Shown: positions 24,438 to 34,225 of the stretch, piece by piece | Numbering within the stretch: position 1 is the first letter of the stretch | Layout of the letters: each line of letters opens with the position of its first letter | DNA from: Pseudomonadota bacterium | GTDB lineage: Bacteria > Pseudomonadota > Gammaproteobacteria > Steroidobacterales > Steroidobacteraceae | Assembly (NCBI GenBank): GCA_018241505.1 | Contig: JAFEDS010000025.1 | Span: 62,001 to 126,000 of the forward strand | Length of the DNA stretch: 64,000 nucleotides | Reading direction: 5' to 3' | The notes under the pieces: model-generated | What the model saw: the letters and a program-made list of their open reading frames with translations, nothing else | What the model was told of the DNA's origin: nothing | Databases searched by the model: none | Translations under genes and position numbers: made by a program

Positions 24438-25889
24438 TTATCGAGCATCCCGCCTGGACACAATTGCCTTGCCCGGATACACACCAGACACCAGCGCGCC
24501 CTTGTCAATCACGGGTATGCCGTTCACCAACACATACTTCATGCCGGTACTGTGCTCATTCGGGTGCTCGTAGGTGGAGCGGTCGGTCACGGTGGCCGGA
24601 TCGAACACCACGATGTCGGCATCCGCCCCTTCCTGTATCCGCCCTTTGCGACGCGCCGCCGCGGTCGCCTTCTCGAGGCGCTGCGCGGGCATCAGGCTCA
24701 TTTTCCGGATGGCATCGATCAAAGTCACTGTCCGCAGGTTGCGCACATAACGCGCGAGGATCTGACAGTAAGTCCCGGCGTTGCGCGGATGGCCCCGCTC
24801 GCCATCGCTGGCAATCGAGGCCAGAGGGTTGGCAATGACCTGGTCGACCACCTCCTGGCGATTCACGAATATGACCACCCCCTGCGATTTCGGCGAGGCA
24901 TGCAGCTCATCGAACCGCGACTTCGTCAGCCGCTCACCGGTCTCGGGCAGCATCAGCGCGTCGTAGCTGACACCAAACTTCTCCTGCCAACCCGAGTCGA
25001 ACAGCGCCGAGTTGATGACAGTCATGCCGGCCACGTAAGGGTACGCCTCGGTGGTCACATCGAGCCCGCGAGCCTTGGCGCCGGCAATCAGGTTCAAGCA
25101 TTCCGGCGCATCTGTCAGGCAGCTCGAGTTGACGTGCACCACCTGCAACGCGGCGCCGGTCACCGCCGCCGCACCAATCACCTCTTCGACCGACTCGATA
25201 CTGGAGCCCGGCTCCTTTTTGCCGGCGCTGCGCACGTGAGTGAACACGGGCACGTGGTGACTCGCGGCCAGGCGGAAGATTTGAATCACTTCCTCGCGTG
25301 TGGCACCGGGCACGTACTGGAGGCCCATCCCTACACCGACAGCCCCTGCATCCAACTCGCCGGCGAGCTGCGACTGCATTCTGCCGAGCTCGGCGGCGGT
25401 CGCGGGCTCATTGGTAACGCGCCCGCTCGCCGGAATCAGGTCGGTTGGACCTAACGGCTGACCCAACGCGGTCGCGCGCGCCGCTGCGTGGCTTGCCGAA
25501 GTACCGAAGTTGATGAGCGAGTGACCGGTCTTGCTCCCCAGAAACGCTTTGACGTCGGGGACGCCGATTTCCATTTCGAGGCCGCTGGTTACACCGTCGT
25601 ACGCCTTCAGCGCACCGGAGGATTCATCCTGTGCGTGTTGATGCAGATCGATGAAACCCGGTGCCACAACGAGCCCGTGAGCATCGATCGTGCGCCCTGC
25701 GGTGAGGGCTTCGGTCGAAATGCGCACGATGCGTCCATCGGCAATGGCCACATTGGCGACCTCATCGCGTCCGGTTTCGGGATCGAGCACCCGTCCACCC
25801 CGGATCACGAGCTCATAAGGCGCGCCCCAGGCCACTGGAGTGAGCGCCGCAAGGACCAGGACCAGGCAATTCTTATGGAACGAGCGCAT
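24438..25889 (-). CDS. Secreted amidohydrolase, N-acyl-D-glutamate deacylase family
   Basis: Metal-dependent hydrolase of 483 residues with a signal peptide (LVLVLAALTPVAWGA). Metal-site motifs are visible: APGFIDLHQHAQD, a histidine in VFTHVRSAG, another in LQVVHVNSS, and the aspartate in ASIASDGERGHPR. The stretch SGLEMEIGVPDVKAF takes the place of the cysteine-containing NCG motif of D-aminoacylases and, with INFGTSASHAAAR, resembles the D-glutamate deacylase subgroup. It would cleave an N-acyl group from a D-amino acid in the periplasm. GAGGTGAT precedes ATG 25889. It is divergent from the TonB receptor at 25995. Confidence 0.83.
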   Translation of the reverse strand: MRSFHKNCLVLVLAALTPVAWGAPYELVIRGGRVLDPETGRDEVANVAIADGRIVRISTEALTAGRTIDAHGLVVAPGFIDLHQHAQDESSGALKAYDGVTSGLEMEIGVPDVKAFLGSKTGHSLINFGTSASHAAARATALGQPLGPTDLIPASGRVTNEPATAAELGRMQSQLAGELDAGAVGVGMGLQYVPGATREEVIQIFRLAASHHVPVFTHVRSAGKKEPGSSIESVEEVIGAAAVTGAALQVVHVNSSCLTDAPECLNLIAGAKARGLDVTTEAYPYVAGMTVINSALFDSGWQEKFGVSYDALMLPETGERLTKSRFDELHASPKSQGVVIFVNRQEVVDQVIANPLASIASDGERGHPRNAGTYCQILARYVRNLRTVTLIDAIRKMSLMPAQRLEKATAAARRKGRIQEGADADIVVFDPATVTDRSTYEHPNEHSTGMKYVLVNGIPVIDKGALVSGVYPGKAIVSRRDAR

Positions 25890-25930
25890 AGATCACCTCA
25901 AAGGGCTGATTAGTCCTTATCGAGACATTT

Positions 25931-25960
25931 TTGACACGAACAGGACATTTTGTCTATTGT
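25931..25960 (+). promoter_or_regulatory. Candidate promoter of the TonB receptor at 25995
   Basis: A perfect TTGACA at 25931-25936 is followed after 18 bp by TATTGT at 25955-25960 (four of six minus-10 positions). Transcription would begin near 25967, and a GGGGG before the ATG can serve as ribosome site. Confidence 0.45.
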
Positions 25961-25994
25961 GAGGATAACAACGACCACCGGGGGATAAATTCTA

Positions 25995-28187
25995 ATGCAT
26001 TATCTGCGCCTCTCAGCGGCTTTGGGGTTCGCCGGCCTGCTCACTTGCAGCGCTCGATATGCCGCGGCGGCGGACACCCTGACTCTGGAAGAAGTCACGG
26101 TCACCGCCCAAAAACGCACTGAAAACCTGCAGGATGTGCCCGCGACAATGAGTGTCGTCGGGGCCGATGCCATCAGTGCGTTGCACGCTACCCAACTCTC
26201 CGACATCGGTGCCTATGTGCCCGGGTTGCAGGTGGATAGCGGTGGCGCTCCCGGCCAGACCACTCTGTCCATCCGCGGAATTTCGCCCATCAGCGCCAAT
26301 GCGACGGTGGGCTCGTACATCGACGACACGCCGATCGGCTCCACGGGCTTCCACGACCGCGGCGGCAGTTATGCATTGGATCTGTTGCCTTATGACGTCC
26401 GGCAGATCGAAGTCCTGTCGGGCCCGCAGGGCACCCTGTATGGCGCCAACGCCCTGGGCGGCCTGATCAAGTACGACCTCACCACTCCCAGTCTCGACTC
26501 GAGTGAATTTCGGGTCGGCGGCACGGTGTTTGGAGTCGATCACAGCTCCGGTGTGGGCAGCGGCTTTCGCGGCTACGCCAACACAATGCTGATTCCCGAC
26601 AAGCTCGGCATGATTGCCAGCGTCGGCCAGGAGCGCACACCCGGATACATAGACAACGTCGACGGTCATCACAGCGACCAGAACTCGGACTTGCAACGCA
26701 GCGCGCGACTGGGATTACTGTGGCAGATCACTGACGCGGCCTCGCTGAAGATCAACGGTCTGTATGCCAACACCGAGTCGGACGGAACCGCCACGGTGGC
26801 TCTCGACGCATCCATGCGGCCGCTCGGCGGCGACCTGACGGATAACAACCTCAGGCCGAACGTCTACGACAATACTCTATGGTACTTCGCAGCGACCCTG
26901 AACTGGAAGCTGCCGTTCGCCGACTTCGTGTCCGCCACGAGCTGGTCGAAGAAGTCGGATCGCTTCATACAGGACGCCACCTACACCTATCAATCGCTGC
27001 TGCCACTCCTGGGCGGCCCCGCCGACGGCACCACGGACTTTCCGCTCTATATCTCGGCCAAACGCTTCAGCCAGGAATGGCGCTTGTCCTCCAACACTCA
27101 CGGGGCCGTCGACTGGCTCGTCGGCCTGTACTATGACTACGAGAAAGGCACCAACACGCAATTTTTGCGCACGTTCGATGCCAACGGCAACAGCCTCGCG
27201 AGCCTGGGCATAGATCCGCTGTTCGCAGCCGCCCTGCCGACGATCTACCGTGAATACTCGGGGTTCGCGAACGCAACCTGGCATGCGAGCAGCCGCTGGG
27301 ACTTTGGCGGTGGCGTGCGCTATGCGCGCAACGTGCAGGGCTTCAGCCAGATCATCGAACCGGGCTCCCCCATCCTCCCCCCGTCCAACATACCCGGCAA
27401 ATCGGCCGAGGGGGTCACCACCTGGCTCGGCCGAACCAACTTCAAATTCACCGACCAGATCATGGGCTATGGGCTGGTGTCGACCGGCTACCAGGCGGGT
27501 GGTCCGAACACATCATTGCCGGACGTACCTCCCTCGGTATCCTCATCGAAGCTGACGAACTATGAAGTGGGCCTGAAGAGCACGCTCCTGGACGGCCGGG
27601 CGATTGTGAACCTGTCTGCCTTCGATCTCGTGTGGAAGCGGATCCAGGTGCCGGGCTCACTGCCGAGCGGCATCACCTATGTAGCCAATGGAAGCGGCGC
27701 CCGCAGCCGCGGCGTACAGATCGAATCCACCATCAAACTGATGCAAGGCCTCGTGCTGCGCACCAACGGTTCCTACACCGATGCGATCCTGACGGACGAT
27801 GCGCCGAGCGCTTTCGGTTACAAGGGTGACCGGCTGCCGCTGGTGCCGCAGGTATCCGGCTCCGTCCGGCTGGACTATGACCGCCCGGCCTTCGCCGATT
27901 GGAGCTTCCATGCCGGCACCGGAGTCCGCTACACCGGCCGGCGCTACAGTGTTGGGTTATTTGCACTGGACGGCATTCCGACGGCCGCCTACACCGCGCT
28001 GGATGCCAATACGGACCTCAGCAACAGCCATTGGACATTCCGGCTGTTCGCGAAGAATCTCACGGACAAGCGGGCTTACCTGAGCGCCTTCAATATCCCC
28101 GACATTTCCGGCGCCGTGAGTGTGCAGAACGAAGCCACGGTGCTGCAGCCGCGGACCCTCGGCCTGGCGGTGGACTATAAGTTCTGA
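25995..28187 (+). CDS. TonB-dependent receptor
   Basis: Outer-membrane receptor of 730 residues. Signal peptide (LRLSAALGFAGLLTCSARYAAA), TonB-box and plug motifs (LEEVTVTAQKRTENLQDVPATMS, IEVLSGPQGTLYGANALGGLIKYDL), and a barrel ending in VDYKF. It is followed after ten bases by a secreted amidohydrolase in the same direction and is divergent from the deacylase, so it probably imports a substrate or product for these hydrolases, such as an acylated amino acid or peptide-like molecule. That link is by position only. Confidence 0.93.
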   Translation: MHYLRLSAALGFAGLLTCSARYAAAADTLTLEEVTVTAQKRTENLQDVPATMSVVGADAISALHATQLSDIGAYVPGLQVDSGGAPGQTTLSIRGISPISANATVGSYIDDTPIGSTGFHDRGGSYALDLLPYDVRQIEVLSGPQGTLYGANALGGLIKYDLTTPSLDSSEFRVGGTVFGVDHSSGVGSGFRGYANTMLIPDKLGMIASVGQERTPGYIDNVDGHHSDQNSDLQRSARLGLLWQITDAASLKINGLYANTESDGTATVALDASMRPLGGDLTDNNLRPNVYDNTLWYFAATLNWKLPFADFVSATSWSKKSDRFIQDATYTYQSLLPLLGGPADGTTDFPLYISAKRFSQEWRLSSNTHGAVDWLVGLYYDYEKGTNTQFLRTFDANGNSLASLGIDPLFAAALPTIYREYSGFANATWHASSRWDFGGGVRYARNVQGFSQIIEPGSPILPPSNIPGKSAEGVTTWLGRTNFKFTDQIMGYGLVSTGYQAGGPNTSLPDVPPSVSSSKLTNYEVGLKSTLLDGRAIVNLSAFDLVWKRIQVPGSLPSGITYVANGSGARSRGVQIESTIKLMQGLVLRTNGSYTDAILTDDAPSAFGYKGDRLPLVPQVSGSVRLDYDRPAFADWSFHAGTGVRYTGRRYSVGLFALDGIPTAAYTALDANTDLSNSHWTFRLFAKNLTDKRAYLSAFNIPDISGAVSVQNEATVLQPRTLGLAVDYKF

Positions 28188-28230
28188 GTAGGCGAGGATG
28201 CGGGCCCATTCATTTGAGGCCCACATCCCA

Positions 28231-29550
28231 ATGGATAAGAAAATCAACCTCGTTGCCGGCGTGGTGGCCCTGACTCTGGCCATCACCGCCGCGGGGGCGG
28301 CCGAAGCGCCGGCGCCCACCACTCCCATCGTGCTGAAGGCCGCCCACCTGTTTGATTCCGTGTCGGGCAAGTTGGTTGATCACGGTGTGGTCGTGGTCGT
28401 CGGCAAGAAAATCGAGGCAGTCGGCGCGGATGCGAAAATCCCCGACGGCGCCAGGACCATTGACCTGGGCGATGCGACGCTCGTACCCGGATTCATTGAC
28501 GCACACGTTCATCTGAGCGGCGTGGCCAGCAACAACTGGTACGAAGACTGGTACAACGGAATCATGCGCTTTCCGACCGAGCAGGCCCTGTACGGCGCGC
28601 ACTACGCCAAAGTGACTCTCGAAGCGGGAATCACAACCGTTCGAGACCTCGGGTCTACCGACTACATTGCGCTCAGCATGCGCAACGCCATCAATGCGGG
28701 CATGATTCCCGGGCCGCGGATGCTGGTCTCGAACTATGCCGTCGGTTCCACGGGCGGCCACGCCGACCAGGACCCGGTACCGCCACAGAAGATTGCCGTG
28801 GCAACCCCGCTGCAGGGCGTGTGCAACGGCCCCGAGCAATGCCGCGAGGCCGTGCGCTACCAGATCAAGTACGGCGCCAACGTCATCAAATTCATGCCCT
28901 CGGGCGGCGTGTTGTCACTGGCAGATCCGGTGGACAATGTGCAGCTCACCCAGGAAGAGATGAACGCCATTGTCGGCGAGGCCCATTCCTGGGGCCGTAA
29001 GGTGGCGGCGCACTGTCACGGCGATCGCGCCGCGAAGATGGCTATTGCGGCGGGTGTCGATTCAATCGAGCACGGCAGCTTCCTGCAGGAAGACACGCTG
29101 CGGGAAATGAAGAAGAAGCATGTCTTCCTGGTTCCCACGCTGTTCGCGGGTTACTGGACGGGCCAGCGCCTCGATACCTTCCCACCGAGCATTGCCGCGA
29201 AAGCCAAGGCGGCCTCGGCAGCGGTGAAGCAGATGTTCCAGAATGCGGTCAAGATCGGCGTACCCGTCGCCATGGGGACCGACGCCGGCGTTGAGCCGCA
29301 TGGCCTCAATGCCAAGGAATTTTCACTGATGGCCAGTTACGGCATGCCGCCGGAGCAGGTGCTGGTGGCCGGCACTACAAACGGCGCCGAACTGTTGGGC
29401 CTGGCGGACCAGACGGGCTCGCTGACCGCCGGTAAGTTCGCCGACATTGTGGCGGTACCTGGCAATCCGCTCAGCAACATGGCGGCCACGGAGCATCCGG
29501 TGCTCGTAATGAAGGAAGGCACCCTCTACGTACAGCCGGCCGCGAAGTAG
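28231..29550 (+). CDS. Secreted amidohydrolase (Xaa-Pro dipeptidase-like)
   Basis: Binuclear-metal amidohydrolase of 439 residues with a signal peptide (INLVAGVVALTLAITAAGA). Metal ligands are visible in GFIDAHVHLSG, a probable carbamylated lysine in VIKFMPSGGV, histidines in VAAHCHGDRA and SIEHGSF, and the aspartate in AMGTDAGVEPHG. The subgroup includes secreted dipeptidases and N-acyl amino-acid hydrolases (imidazolonepropionase-like fold). I chose ATG 28231 because the signal peptide begins there; ATG 28198 is in frame but adds a non-hydrophobic leader. It is co-directional with the receptor and convergent with the amino-acid permease gene, leaving two bases. Confidence 0.85.
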   Translation: MDKKINLVAGVVALTLAITAAGAAEAPAPTTPIVLKAAHLFDSVSGKLVDHGVVVVVGKKIEAVGADAKIPDGARTIDLGDATLVPGFIDAHVHLSGVASNNWYEDWYNGIMRFPTEQALYGAHYAKVTLEAGITTVRDLGSTDYIALSMRNAINAGMIPGPRMLVSNYAVGSTGGHADQDPVPPQKIAVATPLQGVCNGPEQCREAVRYQIKYGANVIKFMPSGGVLSLADPVDNVQLTQEEMNAIVGEAHSWGRKVAAHCHGDRAAKMAIAAGVDSIEHGSFLQEDTLREMKKKHVFLVPTLFAGYWTGQRLDTFPPSIAAKAKAASAAVKQMFQNAVKIGVPVAMGTDAGVEPHGLNAKEFSLMASYGMPPEQVLVAGTTNGAELLGLADQTGSLTAGKFADIVAVPGNPLSNMAATEHPVLVMKEGTLYVQPAAK

Positions 29551-29552
29551 CC

Positions 29553-30935
29553 TCAGCTACGCCGCAGTCGTCGCGTCAGCCAGTAGGCCAACAGCGCGAC
29601 CGTGACCGAGATGGCGCTGGCCCGGAACTCGAGTTTGTGTTCCGGTGTCAGCGCCATGGCAATCAGCACCATGCTCATGCCGGCAATCGCGGCATAGCTC
29701 AACCAGGGAAACAACCACATCGGCAGCGCCGGAGCCGGTTTGCCGGCCCGCTCGCGCGCCTTGCGCGTGCGGACCTGCGCCACGCCAATGGACAGGTAAA
29801 TGAGCGCAATGATCGCGCCCGAGGCATTCACAAAGAATGCGAATACCACGCTGGGTGAAATGATTGCCGCAACAACCCCGGCCATTCCCAACACACTCGC
29901 GAGCAGCACCGCGCGGGCGGGAACGTGCCGCTTGTTGGTATGCACCAGCCAGCGCGGCGCGTCACCTTTGCTGGCGAGAACAAACAGCACGCGCGACGCG
30001 ATGTAGAACGATGAGTTGAGACAGGACAACACGGCGGTGAGAATTACCGCCGCCATGATGGTGCTGGCGTAGGGAACGTGCACCTGGTCCAGCGCCAGGG
30101 TAAATGGCGACTCGCCCGGGACCACCTTGATCCACGGCAACGCGCAGACCACCACCAGGACCGAGCCTATGTAGAAAAGCACGATGCGGCCGATGATCGA
30201 TGAGGTCATCTTGGCCACCGCTCGCGCGGGCTCGGGAGATTCCGCCGCGGCGATGGTGACCACTTCGGCTCCCATCATGGACCAGATGACCGTGGTGACC
30301 GCGGCGAGCACGGCGAATGCACCCTTCGGCGCGAAGCCGCCGTACGCCACTATGTTGGAGAACGTGGGTCCGGTGGGTGACCGGAAGCCGAAGACGTACG
30401 CGCCCACCACAATGATGAAGGTGATGATGGCGGCGACTTTGATCGAGGAAAACCAGAATTCAAACTCGCCGTAGGCGCGGGCGGACATGAGATTCACGCT
30501 CGTCATGAGCGCCATCAGCACGACGCCGATCTCCCAGACCTCGAGCGTCGGGATCCAGTTGTGGATGATGCCCGCGCCGGCAATCGCCTCCACCGGAATC
30601 ACCACAATCCAGAAATACCAGTAGAGCCAGCCAACGGTGAACCCGGCCCAGTTGCCCATGGCCGCCCGAGTGAATTCAGTGAACGAGCGGACTTCCGGCA
30701 TTTCCACGGCCATCTCGCCCAGCATGCGCATGACCAGCAGAACCAGCGTGCCGGTCAGCAGGTAGCTGAGGATGATGGCGGGGCCCGCGGCGGCAATGGC
30801 CACACTGCTGCCCACGAACAGCCCGGCGCCAATGATTCCCCCGATGGTGATCATGGAGATGTGGCGGGGCCGCAGCGAGCGGCTGAGGGTGGGCTCTTCG
30901 GACTCGGACCGGGTGAGAATCTGCGGTGAGGACAT
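29553..30935 (-). CDS. Amino-acid permease, APC family
   Basis: Inner-membrane transporter of 460 residues with about 12 hydrophobic segments. Family signatures are HISMITIGGIIGAGLFVGSSVAI at the first membrane helix, EMAVEMPEVRSFTEF, and GGFAPKGAFAVLAAVTTVIWSMMGAEVV, as in GabP/AnsP/ProY-type permeases. It would take up the amino acid released by the neighbouring periplasmic hydrolases. ATG 30935 is chosen since the conserved N-terminus (LSRSLRPRHI) follows 18 residues later. It is divergent from the M20 hydrolase gene at 31003. Confidence 0.9.
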   Translation of the reverse strand: MSSPQILTRSESEEPTLSRSLRPRHISMITIGGIIGAGLFVGSSVAIAAAGPAIILSYLLTGTLVLLVMRMLGEMAVEMPEVRSFTEFTRAAMGNWAGFTVGWLYWYFWIVVIPVEAIAGAGIIHNWIPTLEVWEIGVVLMALMTSVNLMSARAYGEFEFWFSSIKVAAIITFIIVVGAYVFGFRSPTGPTFSNIVAYGGFAPKGAFAVLAAVTTVIWSMMGAEVVTIAAAESPEPARAVAKMTSSIIGRIVLFYIGSVLVVVCALPWIKVVPGESPFTLALDQVHVPYASTIMAAVILTAVLSCLNSSFYIASRVLFVLASKGDAPRWLVHTNKRHVPARAVLLASVLGMAGVVAAIISPSVVFAFFVNASGAIIALIYLSIGVAQVRTRKARERAGKPAPALPMWLFPWLSYAAIAGMSMVLIAMALTPEHKLEFRASAISVTVALLAYWLTRRLRRS

Positions 30936-31002
30936 ATTGTATTTCTTCAGCCCAAGGTGGCCTGTACGATAGGACCAAACGTACCACAGGACCCCCGCTC
31001 TC

Positions 31003-32313
31003 ATGCCAAAAGCTCACCTGAGACCGTCTGTGCTGCTCACCGGACTGGCCGCCGCGGCCCCTCTCGCGGCTCCCGCCGCGACTCCCCTGTCTCAGGAAGT
31101 CAATGACTCCTATGCGCAGGCGTACAAGCTCTACGTCGATTTGCATCAACACCCGGAGCTGTCTGGGAACGAGAGCCAGACGGCATCAAAGGTGGCAGCG
31201 GCATTGAAGGCTCAGGGCTATACAGTCACTGAGCACGTCGGTGGCACCGGTGTCGTTGCAATCCTGAAGAACGGAGCCGGACCGACCATCATGTTGCGCA
31301 CAGAATTGGATGCGCTGCCGGTCGAGGAAAAGACGGGACTCCCTTACGCCAGCAAGGTCCGCTCTAAAGACCCCAACGGTCGCGATGTCGCTGTCGGACA
31401 CATGTGCGGCCACGACGTTCACATGAGTGCCCTCGTTGGAACGGCCGGTATCATGGCCCGCAGCAAGGCCACCTGGCACGGCACCCTCATGTTGGTTGGA
31501 CAGCCCGCGGAAGAAACGATCGCGGGCGCCAAGGCGATGGTGCGCGATGGTCTGTTCACTCGATTTCCGCGACCCGACGCCGCGCTCGCCCTGCACGTAG
31601 GCAACGATCTGCCAGCGGGAAAAATCGGCATCCTGGCGGGCATCTACAACACCAACGCGGACTCCATCCGCATCACACTTTACGGCAAGGGTGGGCATGG
31701 TTCCGCCCCGCACACCGCGGTGGATCCCATAGTTGAAGCCGCGCGGACCATCCTGGCGCTGCAGACAATCCCGTCCCGGGAGATCAAACCCGGCGAGCTG
31801 GCTGTCGTCACGGTTGGTTACGTCACAGCGGGAACCAAGAACAACATCATTCCCGACCAGGCGGAAATGGGCCTGACTGTCCGAACGTACAAGCAGAACG
31901 TCCGCAAGCAGGTACTCGATGCCATCACGCGGATTGCCAACGCGGAAGCACAGGTTTCCAACGCACCGCGGCCACCGACAATCGACCGGTATGAAACGAC
32001 CGACGCCGTTATCAACGATCAGGCACTCTTCGACCGCATTAAACCCAGCCTGGAATCGGTTCTGGGCAAGGAAAATGTGGTGACGGAAGAACCCATCACC
32101 GCCTCGGAAGACTTCTCGGCGTACGTGGCTGAAAAGGTCCCCGGACTGTTTTTGAGCCTGGGCGGCGCCGATCCCGAAAAACTGGCGCAAGCGGAGGCCG
32201 CCGGCTCGCACCTCCCTTCAAATCACTCGTCGGGATTTGCGCCGGATATCGATCCGGCGCTGCACACGGCCATCACAACCGAAGTCACCATGTTGCGCAC
32301 AATGCTGAAATAG
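31003..32313 (+). CDS. Secreted M20-family amidohydrolase / carboxypeptidase
   Basis: Zinc hydrolase of 436 residues with signal peptide (LLTGLAAAAPLAAPAA). M20D motifs are present: DLHQHPELSGNE, RTELDALPVEE, GHMCGHDVHMS (metal ligands), PAEETIAGAKAM with the general-base glutamate, and KGGHGSAPHTAVDPI. Members remove acyl or aromatic groups from N-acyl-amino acids. Periplasmic location together with the deacylase, amidohydrolase and permease suggests a shared task of releasing and importing amino acids. Confidence 0.9.
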   Translation: MPKAHLRPSVLLTGLAAAAPLAAPAATPLSQEVNDSYAQAYKLYVDLHQHPELSGNESQTASKVAAALKAQGYTVTEHVGGTGVVAILKNGAGPTIMLRTELDALPVEEKTGLPYASKVRSKDPNGRDVAVGHMCGHDVHMSALVGTAGIMARSKATWHGTLMLVGQPAEETIAGAKAMVRDGLFTRFPRPDAALALHVGNDLPAGKIGILAGIYNTNADSIRITLYGKGGHGSAPHTAVDPIVEAARTILALQTIPSREIKPGELAVVTVGYVTAGTKNNIIPDQAEMGLTVRTYKQNVRKQVLDAITRIANAEAQVSNAPRPPTIDRYETTDAVINDQALFDRIKPSLESVLGKENVVTEEPITASEDFSAYVAEKVPGLFLSLGGADPEKLAQAEAAGSHLPSNHSSGFAPDIDPALHTAITTEVTMLRTMLK

Positions 32314-32456
32314 GGCGGAAGCCGAACACGCGCGCCCCAATGCGCCGCAGGCGCCCCGCCTACGCGCAGCCGGCAAAAACCACGCTTTTTGCGGGGACGC
32401 CTAGTCCGGCGGAAAAAGGACTCGGGCTCCGCGCGGCCAGTGCCGCGCCAATGAAA
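32314..32456. terminator. Convergent intergenic region with bidirectional terminator candidate
   Basis: GCAAAAA (32373-32379) and TTTTTGC (32386-32392) form a 7-bp stem with a six-base loop. A second, imperfect stem CGCAGGCG/CGCCTACG lies about 20 bp to the left. It lies between the convergent M20 and ClC genes, so it may terminate both. Confidence 0.4.
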
Positions 32457-34211
32457 CTATCCGAACACGCGCTCGCGCTGCATCTCTTCTTCATGCAGCA
32501 CCCGGGAGGGCTTCAGAAGATCGCTGCGGCTCACGATGCCCACGACGCGACGTGAAGTCGCGTTGTCGACCACGGGCAGTCGCTCCAGGCTATCCGCGGC
32601 GAGACGCCATGAGACCTCCCGGCAGGTGTCTCCAGGCACCACAAACGTGGGTGAGTGTCCCTTGAGCAACTCCGAGAGCGGCATGTCGGGATCGAACTCC
32701 TTGTTGATCACCGAGCGGTCGAGCATGCCCACCAACCGCCCGTCCTGCACGACCGGATACGCGCGGAATTTCTGCTCGGCCCCGAAATAGGTCTGCAACA
32801 CATCACGCAAGGTTTCCGACGCATTGATGCTCGCCACCTCGCGGGTCATGACCTCATCCACAAAATACCGCTCCAGCGGATCCACGCCGTATTCACGGAA
32901 CACATGCCGGCCGCGGCGGGCGATCTTCTCGGTCAGAATGGATCGGGGCATGACAATGACCGTAAATCCGTACGCCACCACACAACCGAGTATGGTTGGC
33001 AGAAAGGCATTGGAATCGTGTGTGAGGCCAAAGGCGAAAACGACCGCCGTCAGGGGCGCGCGCATCGTTCCCCCGAGAATGGCGGCCATGCACACCAGGG
33101 CCCACAACTCGGGACTGCCACCCGGCAGCCAGCCGCTGAGCACCGAGCCCAGTCCGGCACCGATCATGAGCAACGGTGCGAGCACGCCACCGGAGGTGCC
33201 GGAACCCAGTGCCACCGCCCAGATGAGTGTCTTGACCACCAACAGGCTGAGCGCGACCGACAGCACCAGGTGGTTCTGCAACAGGTCGCCGATCACATCG
33301 TAACCAACACCCAGCGCACGAGGCTGGAAGTAGCCGCCCACTCCCACAATCAGGCCGCCGAGCGCCGGCCACCACATCCAGTGCAAGCGCAGGTGGGCAA
33401 AGAAATCCTCCACGAAATACAGCATGCGCGTCATCGACGCGGAAACCGCACCGCTCGCAAGCCCCGCCGCGATGCACGACATCATCGCGATCCAACTGGG
33501 CTCGGGTGTCTGAAGCGGAAACAAGGGCCCGGAACCGGCCCACAACGGGCGCAGGAATCCCGCGATTGCACAGGCCAGGCCAACCGGCAACAAACTGCGG
33601 GGGCGCAGCTCGAACAACAGCAGCTCAACGGCCAGCAACACGGCCGCCAGCGGCGTTCCGAACACCGCCGTCATGCCCGCGCAGGCACCGGCAACCAGCA
33701 AAGACTTGCGCTCGGCCGCCGTCAGATGAAACGCTTGGGCCAGGAGCGACGCGGCCGCGCCGCCCGTCATGATGATCGGGCCTTCGGCACCGAACGGGCC
33801 GCCACTGCCAATCACGATGCCCGAGGACAGCGGCTTGAGCACGGCAACCTTGGGTGACATGAGGCTCTTGCCGAACAGAATGGCCTCAATGGCCTCCGGG
33901 ATACCGTGACCGCGGATCTTCTCACTGCCGTAGCGGGCCATGAGGCCGACAATCAGGCCGCCCAGGGCCGGCACAAAAATGGCCATCCACCCCAGGCGAT
34001 TGTCCGCCGGCGAGCTCGCGGCCGTGGACACGGTGTGGAAATAGAACAGATTGGTGAAGAAGCGGATGGCCGCGAGCAGCACCATGGCGCTCAGTGTGCT
34101 CAATCCGCCGATCACAATGGCGAAGCCGGAAAGTAAAACCAGTCGGCTGTTCGTGGTGAAATCGCCGCCGCGGCGCTCGGTCCCGTTTGAATTCAACTCA
34201 GTGGCATCCAC
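32457..34211 (-). CDS. ClC-family chloride channel/antiporter with CBS domains
   Basis: Membrane protein of 584 residues with about 10-12 hydrophobic segments. ClC signatures are IRGHGIPEAIEAI, SGGPFGAEGPI (the gating glutamate is present) and GSGTSGGVLAPLLMIG. The C-terminal 130 residues hold two CBS domains (VMTREVASINASETLRDVL; LERLPVVDNATSRRVVGIVSRSDLL) that usually sense adenine nucleotides. The start is GTG 34211, placed by GGAGG five bases upstream; GTG 34238 is also open but overlaps the permease gene. It follows the NCS1 permease gene by 14 bp. Confidence 0.9.
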   Translation of the reverse strand: MDATELNSNGTERRGGDFTTNSRLVLLSGFAIVIGGLSTLSAMVLLAAIRFFTNLFYFHTVSTAASSPADNRLGWMAIFVPALGGLIVGLMARYGSEKIRGHGIPEAIEAILFGKSLMSPKVAVLKPLSSGIVIGSGGPFGAEGPIIMTGGAAASLLAQAFHLTAAERKSLLVAGACAGMTAVFGTPLAAVLLAVELLLFELRPRSLLPVGLACAIAGFLRPLWAGSGPLFPLQTPEPSWIAMMSCIAAGLASGAVSASMTRMLYFVEDFFAHLRLHWMWWPALGGLIVGVGGYFQPRALGVGYDVIGDLLQNHLVLSVALSLLVVKTLIWAVALGSGTSGGVLAPLLMIGAGLGSVLSGWLPGGSPELWALVCMAAILGGTMRAPLTAVVFAFGLTHDSNAFLPTILGCVVAYGFTVIVMPRSILTEKIARRGRHVFREYGVDPLERYFVDEVMTREVASINASETLRDVLQTYFGAEQKFRAYPVVQDGRLVGMLDRSVINKEFDPDMPLSELLKGHSPTFVVPGDTCREVSWRLAADSLERLPVVDNATSRRVVGIVSRSDLLKPSRVLHEEEMQRERVFG

Positions 34212-34225
34212 TGTAGCCTCCGCTA

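Noticed and set aside
24261-25454. A 397-codon plus-strand frame across the deacylase gene
   Set aside because: Opposes a complete amidohydrolase gene and overlaps the small coiled-coil gene; no protein-like features.
32655-33857. A 400-codon plus-strand frame opposite the ClC gene
   Set aside because: Histidine, glutamine and arginine rich translation with no domain; shadow of the membrane-protein gene.
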